DNA of 31,181 nt from CAWVWF01 sp963933885 (lineage in GTDB: Bacteria > Bacteroidota > Bacteroidia > Flavobacteriales_C > GCA-002722245): NCBI GenBank assembly GCA_963933885.1, contig CAWVWF010000017.1, forward strand, positions 1-31,181, given 5' to 3'. The position numbers and the translations under genes were made by a program. The notes beneath the pieces are model-generated. The model had not been told where the DNA came from, did not search any database, and worked only from the letters and a program-made list of their open reading frames with translations. Shown here piece by piece: positions 1-6,671 of this stretch; positions within the stretch are counted from its first letter, which is position 1, and every line of letters starts with the position of its first letter.

Positions 1-40
1 CAAACAACCAACTAGGCAATTAAAGCTCATCTTCAGTTAG

Positions 41-937
41 TTACTTAAATGAAGCAACAAAAATACTCCCTTTTGGTTTGTTCTTTTTAACCTGAATCAA
101 ACCTTGATGTTGATTCACCATCTTCTTCACTATATATAAGCCTAAACCTGTTCCTTTTTGCTTTCTGGTTTCTTCATTCCCAGACCTGAAAAACTTCTCG
201 AATATTTTTTCAGTCTCTTCTCTAGCAACTCCAACACCTTCATCGGATATGCTTAAAGCTGTTTCTCCTTCTTTTTGAACTAGGGTAACACATATACTCG
301 TATTGTCTGGCGAATATTTCAAAGCATTACTTACCAAGTTTGTTATGATAGAAGTAAACGCATCTTTATCACCATGAAAAATCACATCGGGTTGAACAAA
401 AAATTCTACAGAAACATTACGCCCACTATTTTCTAATAACTCTAATGAGATGGATTCCATCATTTCAGACAAATTCAAATCTTCTTTTAGCAAAGGAAAT
501 CCATCGTCATCTATTTTAGTAGCCAACAAAATATTCTCAACTAAGCCATTCAAGCGATCTGCATCTTTAACACATCGTTTTAAAATATCTTGTTGCTTCT
601 CCTCTTCTAGTTCTCTTTTAATTAAAGTTTGGATATATAGTTTTAGAGAAGCTATAGGGGTTTTTAACTCATGTGTTATTGCTAACAAAAAGTTTTTTTG
701 CTGTGTACTTACCTGCACTTCTTTTCTTAGAGATCTATAAGTAAGAAAGAAACCTACACTTAGTATCAATAAAAACACTGCTCCTTCACCGATAATCATC
801 AAGGTTTTCCTCTCTAACCCCTCTTTCTCAGTAATAACTTCTGCAGACAATTGGTAGATTGAATAAAGCCACCAAGCTGATTGAAGAATCACATATAATA
901 AAAGGACTAGAAATAGATAATGATTTTTCCTTTTCAT
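41..937 (-). CDS. Two-TM sensor histidine kinase (HisKA + HATPase_c)
   Basis: This 298-residue inner-membrane sensor kinase has two predicted membrane segments (about residues 7-29 and 47-68) with a periplasmic loop of only about 17 residues, so it probably senses through the membrane or a partner. The H-box is ITHELKTP with His89. It is followed by the N-box (SNALKYSP), the G1 box (DEGVGV), an F-box (FEKFFRSG) and the G2 box (GTGLGLYIVKK). All ATP-binding and phosphorylation motifs look intact. It should autophosphorylate His89 and pass the phosphate to a response regulator, which is not visible and may lie beyond position 1. The gene is the last complete one of the minus-strand run and starts about 20 bp after the exported protein at 958-2160. 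The signal sensed cannot be inferred. The ATG at 937 is the only sensible start. Confidence 0.93.
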   Translation of the reverse strand: MKRKNHYLFLVLLLYVILQSAWWLYSIYQLSAEVITEKEGLERKTLMIIGEGAVFLLILSVGFFLTYRSLRKEVQVSTQQKNFLLAITHELKTPIASLKLYIQTLIKRELEEEKQQDILKRCVKDADRLNGLVENILLATKIDDDGFPLLKEDLNLSEMMESISLELLENSGRNVSVEFFVQPDVIFHGDKDAFTSIITNLVSNALKYSPDNTSICVTLVQKEGETALSISDEGVGVAREETEKIFEKFFRSGNEETRKQKGTGLGLYIVKKMVNQHQGLIQVKKNKPKGSIFVASFK

Positions 938-957
938 TATACAAAAATAATGATTGT

Positions 958-2160
958 TTAATAAATAACATCATCAAGTAATCGTGTCATTTCAAGATCA
1001 GAGATTGTTTCTGTTTTAAATTCAACTTTTTGAGTAGATTTTGAAATTGTTTTGAAAAATCCAATTTCACCAGTTCCATTTTTTTCATTTGTATTAACTG
1101 CTACAACACTTATATTTTGGTTTTTTGGAATTCCACTTATAACATATGCTCCATTCAAAATTTTCCTTGCAGGCATAACACTATTAATATCATGGAAAAC
1201 AACATAAACACGAATTGGGTTTTTCGATTCAATCTTAAAATTCATTGTTATTTTCTCTTCTTCATCGTAAAATCTATCACAGTTAATCCAACCTAATTTA
1301 GAAAACGCTCCTGACAACACTGTTACCTCTGATTCCCATCTAATTCCAATTTCCTCTTCATCAATAACTTCAATTCCTTCTCCGGTTTCAGTTGATGTCG
1401 AAATTGTGAATTTTTCATTTGTCTTTTTCAGCCATGTCAATTCACCTCCTTTTTCATTTCCATAAAAAGCGTAAAATGGTTTTGAATCTTTCCCGTCTCT
1501 AATTAATAAATTATAATGCGTTCCTTTTCTTAGTTTCACCTTGTCACCATTACAAGTTGCTACTACGTTATACATACCTTGGGATTCTAACATTCCTTTA
1601 TCACCTTGTGCTGTCACTCCGTATTTTACAAAATCAATTTTTGAAGTATACTCTTCAATACATATATTGATTTTCTCTGATAAAAAAGCATCAAAAGAAT
1701 TGGCTTTAAAAACGATTGAATTCCCATTATGAAGTCGAGCTGTGAAACCTTGATTATTAATAAAGGAGTAACAGGATTTTTCTGATTTGTTATTTAAGGA
1801 AACAGATGATTCTAAAACACGAGGTTTGTGCACCCATATTCTTTCAATTAAATCATACTTATAAATAACATTTTTTGCTTTCAAACCTTTAGCCAATAAA
1901 AACTTGGTAATTACTCGGTTTCTTTTTTTCGCCAACTGAAGGGCTAATTTTTTATCGCTATTGTATGCTGATTTAGATACTGTTTGAATATTAAGCCAAT
2001 CTCCATCTGCAACTATTATATATTCATTAACAATTTCAGCTTTTTGAATTTCAGAAAGGACAATACAACTATTAATAAAATCAAGTTTGAGTACTCGGTT
2101 TTGATTAATTGCAGAAACCGAAAAACCATTTAATAAAAGAAGTAATAAAAGTAATCTCAT
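958..2160 (-). CDS. Exported protein of unknown function with OmpA-like N-terminal stretch
   Basis: I do not recognise this 400-residue protein as a named family. It opens with a Sec signal peptide (MRLLLLLLLL..., cleavage probably after SVSA near residue 17). Residues about 70-100 (LALQLAKKRNRVITKFLLAKGL) resemble the helix in OmpA-family peptidoglycan-binding domains where a run of Ala, Lys and Arg precedes 'V..FL...G', but I do not see the whole domain. The C-terminal half is predicted to be beta-rich and holds LGWINCDRF near residue 290, a phrase I associate with secreted Bacteroidota proteins of unknown role. The gene lies between radA and the histidine kinase on the same strand, about 60 bp after radA and 20 bp before the kinase, so co-transcription is likely. 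It could be a cell-envelope component linked to the signal the kinase reads. That link is inference. Confidence 0.75.
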   Translation of the reverse strand: MRLLLLLLLLNGFSVSAINQNRVLKLDFINSCIVLSEIQKAEIVNEYIIVADGDWLNIQTVSKSAYNSDKKLALQLAKKRNRVITKFLLAKGLKAKNVIYKYDLIERIWVHKPRVLESSVSLNNKSEKSCYSFINNQGFTARLHNGNSIVFKANSFDAFLSEKINICIEEYTSKIDFVKYGVTAQGDKGMLESQGMYNVVATCNGDKVKLRKGTHYNLLIRDGKDSKPFYAFYGNEKGGELTWLKKTNEKFTISTSTETGEGIEVIDEEEIGIRWESEVTVLSGAFSKLGWINCDRFYDEEEKITMNFKIESKNPIRVYVVFHDINSVMPARKILNGAYVISGIPKNQNISVVAVNTNEKNGTGEIGFFKTISKSTQKVEFKTETISDLEMTRLLDDVIY

Positions 2161-2220
2161 GATGCATAGAATTTACATCATAACGACAATCCAAATTTTC
2201 GTAACGGAGTAGAACTAAAT

Positions 2221-3585
2221 TTAAGAAAACAGATCCATAAATACTTCTTCGATTTTCTTTGCTTTAAAAATCTTCAATTTTTTAGAAGGTTTAATAATCG
2301 AAAAATCATTATAGTCTGAAAGATAAATCTTTTCAAAACCTAACTTTTCAGCTTCAGCAACACGTAAAGCAATTTTTTGAACTGGTCTAACTTCTCCAGA
2401 CAAACCAACCTCTCCAGCAAAACAAACTTTACTTGAAATCGCCATGTCTTCTCTACTTGAAACTATTGAAGAAAGTACAGCTAAATCCGTTGCAGGATCT
2501 TCTACTTTAATCCCACCAGTTATATTTAAAAATACATCTTCCAAACCAACCTTAAAACCACACTTCTTTTCAAGAACTGCTAAGAGCATGTTCATTCTAC
2601 GTAAATCATAACCTGTAGCAGATCTTTGTGGTGTTCCATAAGCAGCTCTGGAAACCAAAGCTTGAGTCTCAATCATTAACGGACGAACACCTTCCAAATT
2701 GGCAGATATTGCAACTCCACTAGTATCCTCTTCTCTCGCTGAAATCAAAATTTTACTTGGATCAATTACAGGTCTTAAACCGGTTTCCAACATTTCGTAA
2801 ATCCCCAATTCATTTGTAGAACCAAACCTGTTTTTTATACTTCTTACAATTCTATAAAAGTGATTTCTGTCTCCCTCAAATTGAAGAACAGTATCCACCA
2901 TATGCTCAAGAACCTTAGGACCTGCTAAACTTCCTTCCTTATTAATATGACCAACTATAAAAACTGGAATTGAAGTACTCTTAGCAAAAGCCAAAATCTC
3001 AAACGTACATTCCCTTATTTGTGACACTGTTCCAGGTGCTGAATCTAACTTATCAGAATGAAGTGTTTGAATGGAATCTATTACAATAAAATCTGGTGAG
3101 ACATTTTCAGCAGATTTTAATATAATCTGCGTATCTGTTTCAGTAAGAATATAAATATTTTCATTTGGCTCAGAAATAAGCCTATCTGCTCTGGTTTTTA
3201 TTTGCTCATCACTTTCTTCACCAGAAACATATAATACTTTATACTGACTGTTTTTCAGAGCCACTTGAAGCATTAAAGTAGATTTCCCAATACCAGGCTC
3301 ACCTCCTAATAATATTAATGATCCCGGAATCGCTCCTCCTCCTAGAACTCTGTTCAATTCAACATCCTCAAAAATCAATCTCTTTTGAGTTAAAGGCTGA
3401 ACATCTTTCAACGACTTAGGTTTGTTAACCTTACCTTTAGACGTAGAAAAGGAACCCGAAGGTTCCTGAGTTATAATTTCTTCAACGAACGTATTCCATT
3501 CGCTACATTGCGGACATTTACCTAACCATTTGGCAGATTGATTACCACAACTTTGGCAAACAAAAGTAGTTTTCTTCTTTGCCAA
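2221..3585 (-). CDS. radA: DNA repair protein RadA
   Basis: RadA is a RecA-like ATPase that drives branch migration during recombination and repair in the cytoplasm. The 454-residue protein has an N-terminal zinc finger (Cys10, Cys13, Cys24, Cys27), a Walker A motif (GGEPGIGKS, residues 94-102), the RadA-specific KNRFG motif (residues 251-255) and a C-terminal Lon-protease-like domain from about residue 285. Length is normal for the family. The start is a TTG that directly follows the TAA of the upstream lipoprotein gene. No ATG lies close enough, and starting there gives MAKKKTTFVCQSCG, the expected family N-terminus. Translation is therefore probably coupled to the preceding gene. The genes up to panC run in the same direction with small gaps. 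Confidence 0.97.
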   Translation of the reverse strand: MAKKKTTFVCQSCGNQSAKWLGKCPQCSEWNTFVEEIITQEPSGSFSTSKGKVNKPKSLKDVQPLTQKRLIFEDVELNRVLGGGAIPGSLILLGGEPGIGKSTLMLQVALKNSQYKVLYVSGEESDEQIKTRADRLISEPNENIYILTETDTQIILKSAENVSPDFIVIDSIQTLHSDKLDSAPGTVSQIRECTFEILAFAKSTSIPVFIVGHINKEGSLAGPKVLEHMVDTVLQFEGDRNHFYRIVRSIKNRFGSTNELGIYEMLETGLRPVIDPSKILISAREEDTSGVAISANLEGVRPLMIETQALVSRAAYGTPQRSATGYDLRRMNMLLAVLEKKCGFKVGLEDVFLNITGGIKVEDPATDLAVLSSIVSSREDMAISSKVCFAGEVGLSGEVRPVQKIALRVAEAEKLGFEKIYLSDYNDFSIIKPSKKLKIFKAKKIEEVFMDLFS

Positions 3586-3990
3586 TTAATCTGCGATTTT
3601 CACGAATTCATACCATAAAACACCAGTATTACCACTTGTAGCATCTCGTCTTATCGTCAAAAATTCTTTGTCTAACCTTTGAATATCCCAATCTCCAGCA
3701 TAAGAAGTGTAGTTACAAAAAATAGCAGTAGATGCTATAGTTAATACTCCATTTTTTAAAATAAAATTACCTGCAGAACACGTGTCAAAAGAACCATCAA
3801 GTGGATAATATAAGTCTGTAGATCCGATATAAACTTTTGTACCTTGGAAGGTCCATTTATAATCATAGTTTTCATTAGGTTTAGATACTAATTCCCAAGA
3901 ACCTTGTAAATCTTCAGTATTTTGTTCTTCACATGCACTAAATAAACCCAACGCTAGAACTGGCAACAATATGTATAATAATCTTTTCAT
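3586..3990 (-). CDS. Small lipoprotein, lipocalin-like fold suspected
   Basis: The protein has 134 residues with a clear lipoprotein signal: basic start MKRLL, a hydrophobic core, then the lipobox LFSAC with Cys20 as the lipidated residue. The mature part begins EEQNTEDLQGSWELVS and is beta-rich. The 'L.G.W.L' opening is what one sees in short Bacteroidota lipocalin-like lipoproteins, but this is resemblance only. Three further Cys residues could form a disulfide. It should sit in the outer or inner membrane facing the periplasm. The gene follows rfaE2 by about 32 bp and its TAA abuts the TTG start of radA, so it belongs to the same transcription unit. No function can be assigned. Confidence 0.8.
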   Translation of the reverse strand: MKRLLYILLPVLALGLFSACEEQNTEDLQGSWELVSKPNENYDYKWTFQGTKVYIGSTDLYYPLDGSFDTCSAGNFILKNGVLTIASTAIFCNYTSYAGDWDIQRLDKEFLTIRRDATSGNTGVLWYEFVKIAD

Positions 3991-4022
3991 AATCCTAAAA
4001 TAAAAACTAATATATTAAATAT

Positions 4023-4523
4023 TTAAAACTTATTCAAATTTTGAATCTTTGTTACAAGCGCAGTTGTAGAGTAACCATCAACAAACTTAATGATTTCTAC
4101 AGTACCACCGGCCTTCTCCACCTCTTTTGCACCAACAATATTATCCTTAACATAATCTCCCCCTTTTACCAAAATATTTGGTTGAAGATGATTAATCAAT
4201 TCCAGAGGAGTGTCTTCTGAAAATAAAACAACCAAATCCACAAACTCAAAAGCCGCCAACATTTGCCCTCTAGAATCGTTACTATTAATTGGACGAGAAG
4301 GACCTTTTAGTCTTGAAACCGATTCAGATGAATTAAGCCCTATAATTAACCTAGCACCTAAATCTCTTGCTTTTGAAAGATAATCCAAATGTCCAATATG
4401 CATTAAATCAAAACACCCATTTGTAAAGACCAAAGAATCACCTTGTGCTTTCCAATCAGTAACCCTTAATAAGGCTTCATCCCAATTAACAATCTTATTT
4501 TGTATTTTTTTTAGTGCCGTCAA
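4023..4523 (-). CDS. rfaE2: RfaE2/HldE C-terminal-type nucleotidyltransferase
   Basis: This is a stand-alone cytidylyltransferase-like domain of 166 residues, matching the C-terminal half of HldE. In heptose-containing bacteria that half transfers a nucleotide to D-glycero-beta-D-manno-heptose 1-phosphate for lipopolysaccharide core synthesis. The signature NGCFDLMHIGH (the HxGH motif at His42-His45) and the later VKGGDYVKDNIVGA and YSTTALV segments are present. The kinase half of HldE is absent, which is common in Bacteroidota. No ATG lies near the N-terminus. The best start is a TTG immediately after the panD stop (TAA then TTG with no gap), giving MTALKKIQNKIVNW. The gene follows panD in a pan operon, so a different nucleotidyl-transfer substrate cannot be excluded. 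Confidence 0.88.
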   Translation of the reverse strand: MTALKKIQNKIVNWDEALLRVTDWKAQGDSLVFTNGCFDLMHIGHLDYLSKARDLGARLIIGLNSSESVSRLKGPSRPINSNDSRGQMLAAFEFVDLVVLFSEDTPLELINHLQPNILVKGGDYVKDNIVGAKEVEKAGGTVEIIKFVDGYSTTALVTKIQNLNKF

Positions 4524-4874
4524 TTAGATTAATTTATTAGAAGACGTATGTGGAAACGCAATGGTTGGCTTGAACAACTTCGCTTTTTCAAAATCAAGTT
4601 GAGCATACGATATAATTATAACTATATCGCCAACAGCAACTTTCCTTGCAGCTGGTCCATTTAAACAAATACCACCAACTCCACGTTCTCCTTTAATTAT
4701 ATAAGTTTCCAAACGTTCACCATTGTTAACATTAACAATTTGAACCTTTTCACCTTCGATCATATTGGCAGCATCCATTAAATCTTCATCAATAGTCACA
4801 CTACCAATGTAATTTAAATCGGCCTCTGTAACCGTTACTCTGTGAATTTTGGATTTTAATACCTCCACTATCAT
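4524..4874 (-). CDS. panD: Aspartate 1-decarboxylase precursor PanD
   Basis: PanD decarboxylates L-aspartate to beta-alanine for pantothenate and CoA synthesis. The proenzyme cleaves itself between Gly24 and Ser25 to make a pyruvoyl group. Here YIGSVTID places Gly24-Ser25 at exactly those positions when the ATG at 4874 is used. An in-frame TTG at 4889 would add five residues (MYFCN) and shift the cleavage site, so I chose the ATG. The 116-residue length is typical, and the later GER, NGPAARKVAVGD and IVI..YA segments fit the family. It follows panC by 23 bp and makes the beta-alanine that PanC uses. A TAnnTTTG-like element (TATTTTTG) lies four bases before the ATG. Confidence 0.96.
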   Translation of the reverse strand: MIVEVLKSKIHRVTVTEADLNYIGSVTIDEDLMDAANMIEGEKVQIVNVNNGERLETYIIKGERGVGGICLNGPAARKVAVGDIVIIISYAQLDFEKAKLFKPTIAFPHTSSNKLI

Positions 4875-4897
4875 GTTACAAAAATACAATTAATGAT

Positions 4898-5680
4898 TTA
4901 ATCTATCGCTATATTATCTATCAACCTTACACCTTCTAACCAAACAGCAACAAATAATCTTGAAAGATCCCCTAGTTTATGTTGTTCTAAATACTCAACC
5001 TCAAAGCCCAATCGTTTTAATTCATTCAATTTTATGAATTCAGAATTAAACTGATCATCAATAAGAACTTCATAAATTCTTGCTGCTTGAATTCTACCTT
5101 GAGGCGATAATCTCACATTCCTGCTACTCATTGCTAAGCCTGAAGTCTCTCTTAAAATTTCACAGTTCACGACTTCTATATTCAAATTAGTATCAGAAAC
5201 CATCTTTCGAACAACCATAACTTGTTGGAAATCTTTTTCTCCAAAAAAGGCCCTATCTGGCTGAACAGCTGTAAACAGTCTATACACGACTTCAATTACT
5301 CCTTTAAAATGACCAGGTCTATTAGAACCTTCCATTACGCTTTCTAAAGCACCTAATTCTACCGAGCAAGGCAATGCTAGTGACTCGACATCTTCAACTT
5401 CTGGAATAAAAACAACATCACAGCCTCCTTCTTGTAATCTTGAAATATCTTCTATCTCGTTTCGAGGGTAACTTTTAAAATCTGACGATTGATCAAATTG
5501 AGAAGGATTTACATAAATACTCGCAATAGATAAATCACAAGTCTCTAAACTTCTCTGTAAAAGAGAAATATGACCATCATGTAATGCCCCCATAGTTGGC
5601 ACAAAACCGATAGTTTTTCCTTCTGATTTATAAGTACTTACTAGTAACTTTAATTCCGATATGCTGTGAACAACTTTCAT
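4898..5680 (-). CDS. panC: Pantothenate synthetase PanC
   Basis: PanC joins pantoate and beta-alanine at the cost of ATP to give pantothenate in the cytoplasm. The 260-residue protein shows the nucleotide-binding motif PTMGALHDGH (His34 and His37), YVNPSQF, the FFGEKDFQQ segment and SSRNVRLS. It is slightly shorter than the approximately 280 residues of E. coli PanC. I placed the start at the ATG at 5680. A longer frame could begin at a TTG at 5692, but that triplet falls inside a candidate promoter -7 element (TAATTTTG, 5690-5697). The gene is first in the minus-strand unit panC-panD-rfaE2-lipoprotein-radA and is divergent from the glycogen-synthase-like gene. Confidence 0.96.
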   Translation of the reverse strand: MKVVHSISELKLLVSTYKSEGKTIGFVPTMGALHDGHISLLQRSLETCDLSIASIYVNPSQFDQSSDFKSYPRNEIEDISRLQEGGCDVVFIPEVEDVESLALPCSVELGALESVMEGSNRPGHFKGVIEVVYRLFTAVQPDRAFFGEKDFQQVMVVRKMVSDTNLNIEVVNCEILRETSGLAMSSRNVRLSPQGRIQAARIYEVLIDDQFNSEFIKLNELKRLGFEVEYLEQHKLGDLSRLFVAVWLEGVRLIDNIAID

Positions 5681-5689
5681 AGATTCCAG

Positions 5690-5697
5690 CAAAATTA
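5690..5697 (-). promoter_or_regulatory. Candidate -7 element for panC
   Basis: On the minus strand the octamer TAATTTTG matches the Bacteroidota -7 consensus TAnnTTTG and ends 9 bases before the panC ATG. The expected -33 TTTG at about 20 bp is missing; the nearest TTTG is 25 bp upstream (5723-5726). If used, the leader would be only a few bases long. This is a motif match only. Confidence 0.35.
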
Positions 5698-5748
5698 GAT
5701 AAAATCTAGATATTCATCCTATCAAACAGCTTCTTTCTAAGATAAAGC

Positions 5749-5780
5749 TTTGAAAAAGTCACTTATTTTCAGTACTTTTG
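5749..5780 (+). promoter_or_regulatory. Bacteroidota-type promoter of the glycogen-synthase-like gene
   Basis: TTTG at 5749-5752 and TACTTTTG at 5773-5780 are separated by 20 bp. This is an exact match to the Bacteroidota housekeeping sigma consensus (-33 TTTG, -7 TAnnTTTG). Transcription should begin near 5787, about 50 bases before the ATG at 5840. The position rules out a start codon at 5750, which would lie within the promoter. Confidence 0.75.
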
Positions 5781-5839
5781 CGGTCGATTCGTTTGCAAAC
5801 AGGGATATTAACTGTCTTTGGGAATTAAAAAAAACAACT

Positions 5840-6670
5840 ATGAAAAAAAGAGTTTTATTTGTTACTCAAGAAATGCTTCCTTACATAGAGGAATCTGAAA
5901 TTGCCAAAATTGCCAGAAATTTACCGCAAGGAATTCAACAAAAAGGAAAAGAAATAAGAACGTTCATGCCTCGATTCGGGAGCATTAACGAAAGAAGAAA
6001 TCAATTGCATGAGGTAATCCGTTTATCTGGAATGAATCTTATAATTGATGACAATGATCATCCTTTAATTATCAAAGTTGCATCTATTCAAGCTGCTAGA
6101 ATGCAGGTTTACTTTATAGACAATGAGGAATATTTCCAAAGAAAAGTTGGTTTAAGAAATAAAGCTGGTGACTTTTTTGAAGATAATGACGAAAGAGCAA
6201 TTTTCTATTGTAGAGGAGTTCTTGAAACTGTTAAGAAATTAGGTTGGGCTCCGGACATCATACATTGTCATGGTTGGATGAATTCATTCGTGCCTCTTTA
6301 TATTAAGAGAGTATTTAACGAAGATCCAATATTTGAAAATACTAAAGTTGTATTTTCAGTATACAATACAGGGTTTGAAGGAAACTTAAATGCTAAAATA
6401 GGTCCTAAAGCAGTACTTGAAGGAGTTGACATGGAAGATGTTGCTGAATTAAAAGCACCAACTGATATTGAGATTTACAAGTATGCACTTAAATGGTCTG
6501 ATGCCGTTATTAAAGGAAGTGAAAAACTTAATCCTGAGTTGGAAGAATACATTAACGGATTAGATATTCCTGTTCTTGAACACCAACCTGAAGATTCTTA
6601 TATTGAAGAATACAATAACTTCTATGATTCATTGTTATCTGATGGAGAAACTGAAGAAGAAGCAGAATAA
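5840..6670 (+). CDS. Glycogen/starch synthase-like protein, N-terminal GT5 domain only
   Basis: The 276-residue protein matches the N-terminal Rossmann domain of GT5 glycogen synthases: MKKRVLFVTQEMLPY at the start, FEDNDERAIFYCRGVLE near residues 113-129, and IIHCHGWMNSFVPLYIK near 141-156 (GlgA has a similar H.H.W..LVPLYLK). Full GlgA has about 480 residues and a second Rossmann domain that completes the active site; that half is absent here. The KTGG-type motif that binds the ADP-glucose phosphates near residue 15 is replaced by EESE. The chain ends in an acidic tail (SDGETEEEAE). Normal glycogen synthase activity is therefore doubtful. A role as a partner subunit or a regulator is possible. 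The neighbourhood panC-this gene-DUF4270 is, to my knowledge, recurrent in flavobacteria. The start was set by the promoter at 5749-5780 and by the GT5 N-terminus. Confidence 0.85.
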   Translation: MKKRVLFVTQEMLPYIEESEIAKIARNLPQGIQQKGKEIRTFMPRFGSINERRNQLHEVIRLSGMNLIIDDNDHPLIIKVASIQAARMQVYFIDNEEYFQRKVGLRNKAGDFFEDNDERAIFYCRGVLETVKKLGWAPDIIHCHGWMNSFVPLYIKRVFNEDPIFENTKVVFSVYNTGFEGNLNAKIGPKAVLEGVDMEDVAELKAPTDIEIYKYALKWSDAVIKGSEKLNPELEEYINGLDIPVLEHQPEDSYIEEYNNFYDSLLSDGETEEEAE

Positions 6671-6671
6671 A

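Noticed and set aside
1..40. Start of a response regulator gene downstream of the kinase
   Set aside because: An ATG at position 30 on the minus strand gives only ten visible codons, and these do not look like a receiver domain.
2159..2181. ATGATG...CATCAT inverted repeat before the exported-protein gene
   Set aside because: Six-base arms with an AT-rich spacer are too weak to call an operator.
5681..5692. TTG start for PanC at 5692
   Set aside because: The triplet is part of a candidate -7 element and an ATG four codons later gives the expected N-terminus.
5791..5800. Palindrome GTTTGCAAAC just after the promoter start site
   Set aside because: A 10-bp palindrome is expected many times by chance in 31 kb and there is no second copy nearby.
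5750..5839. Longer N-terminus for the glycogen-synthase-like protein (start at 5750)
   Set aside because: It overlaps a consensus promoter and adds 30 residues unlike the GT5 N-terminus; the ATG at 5840 fits better.
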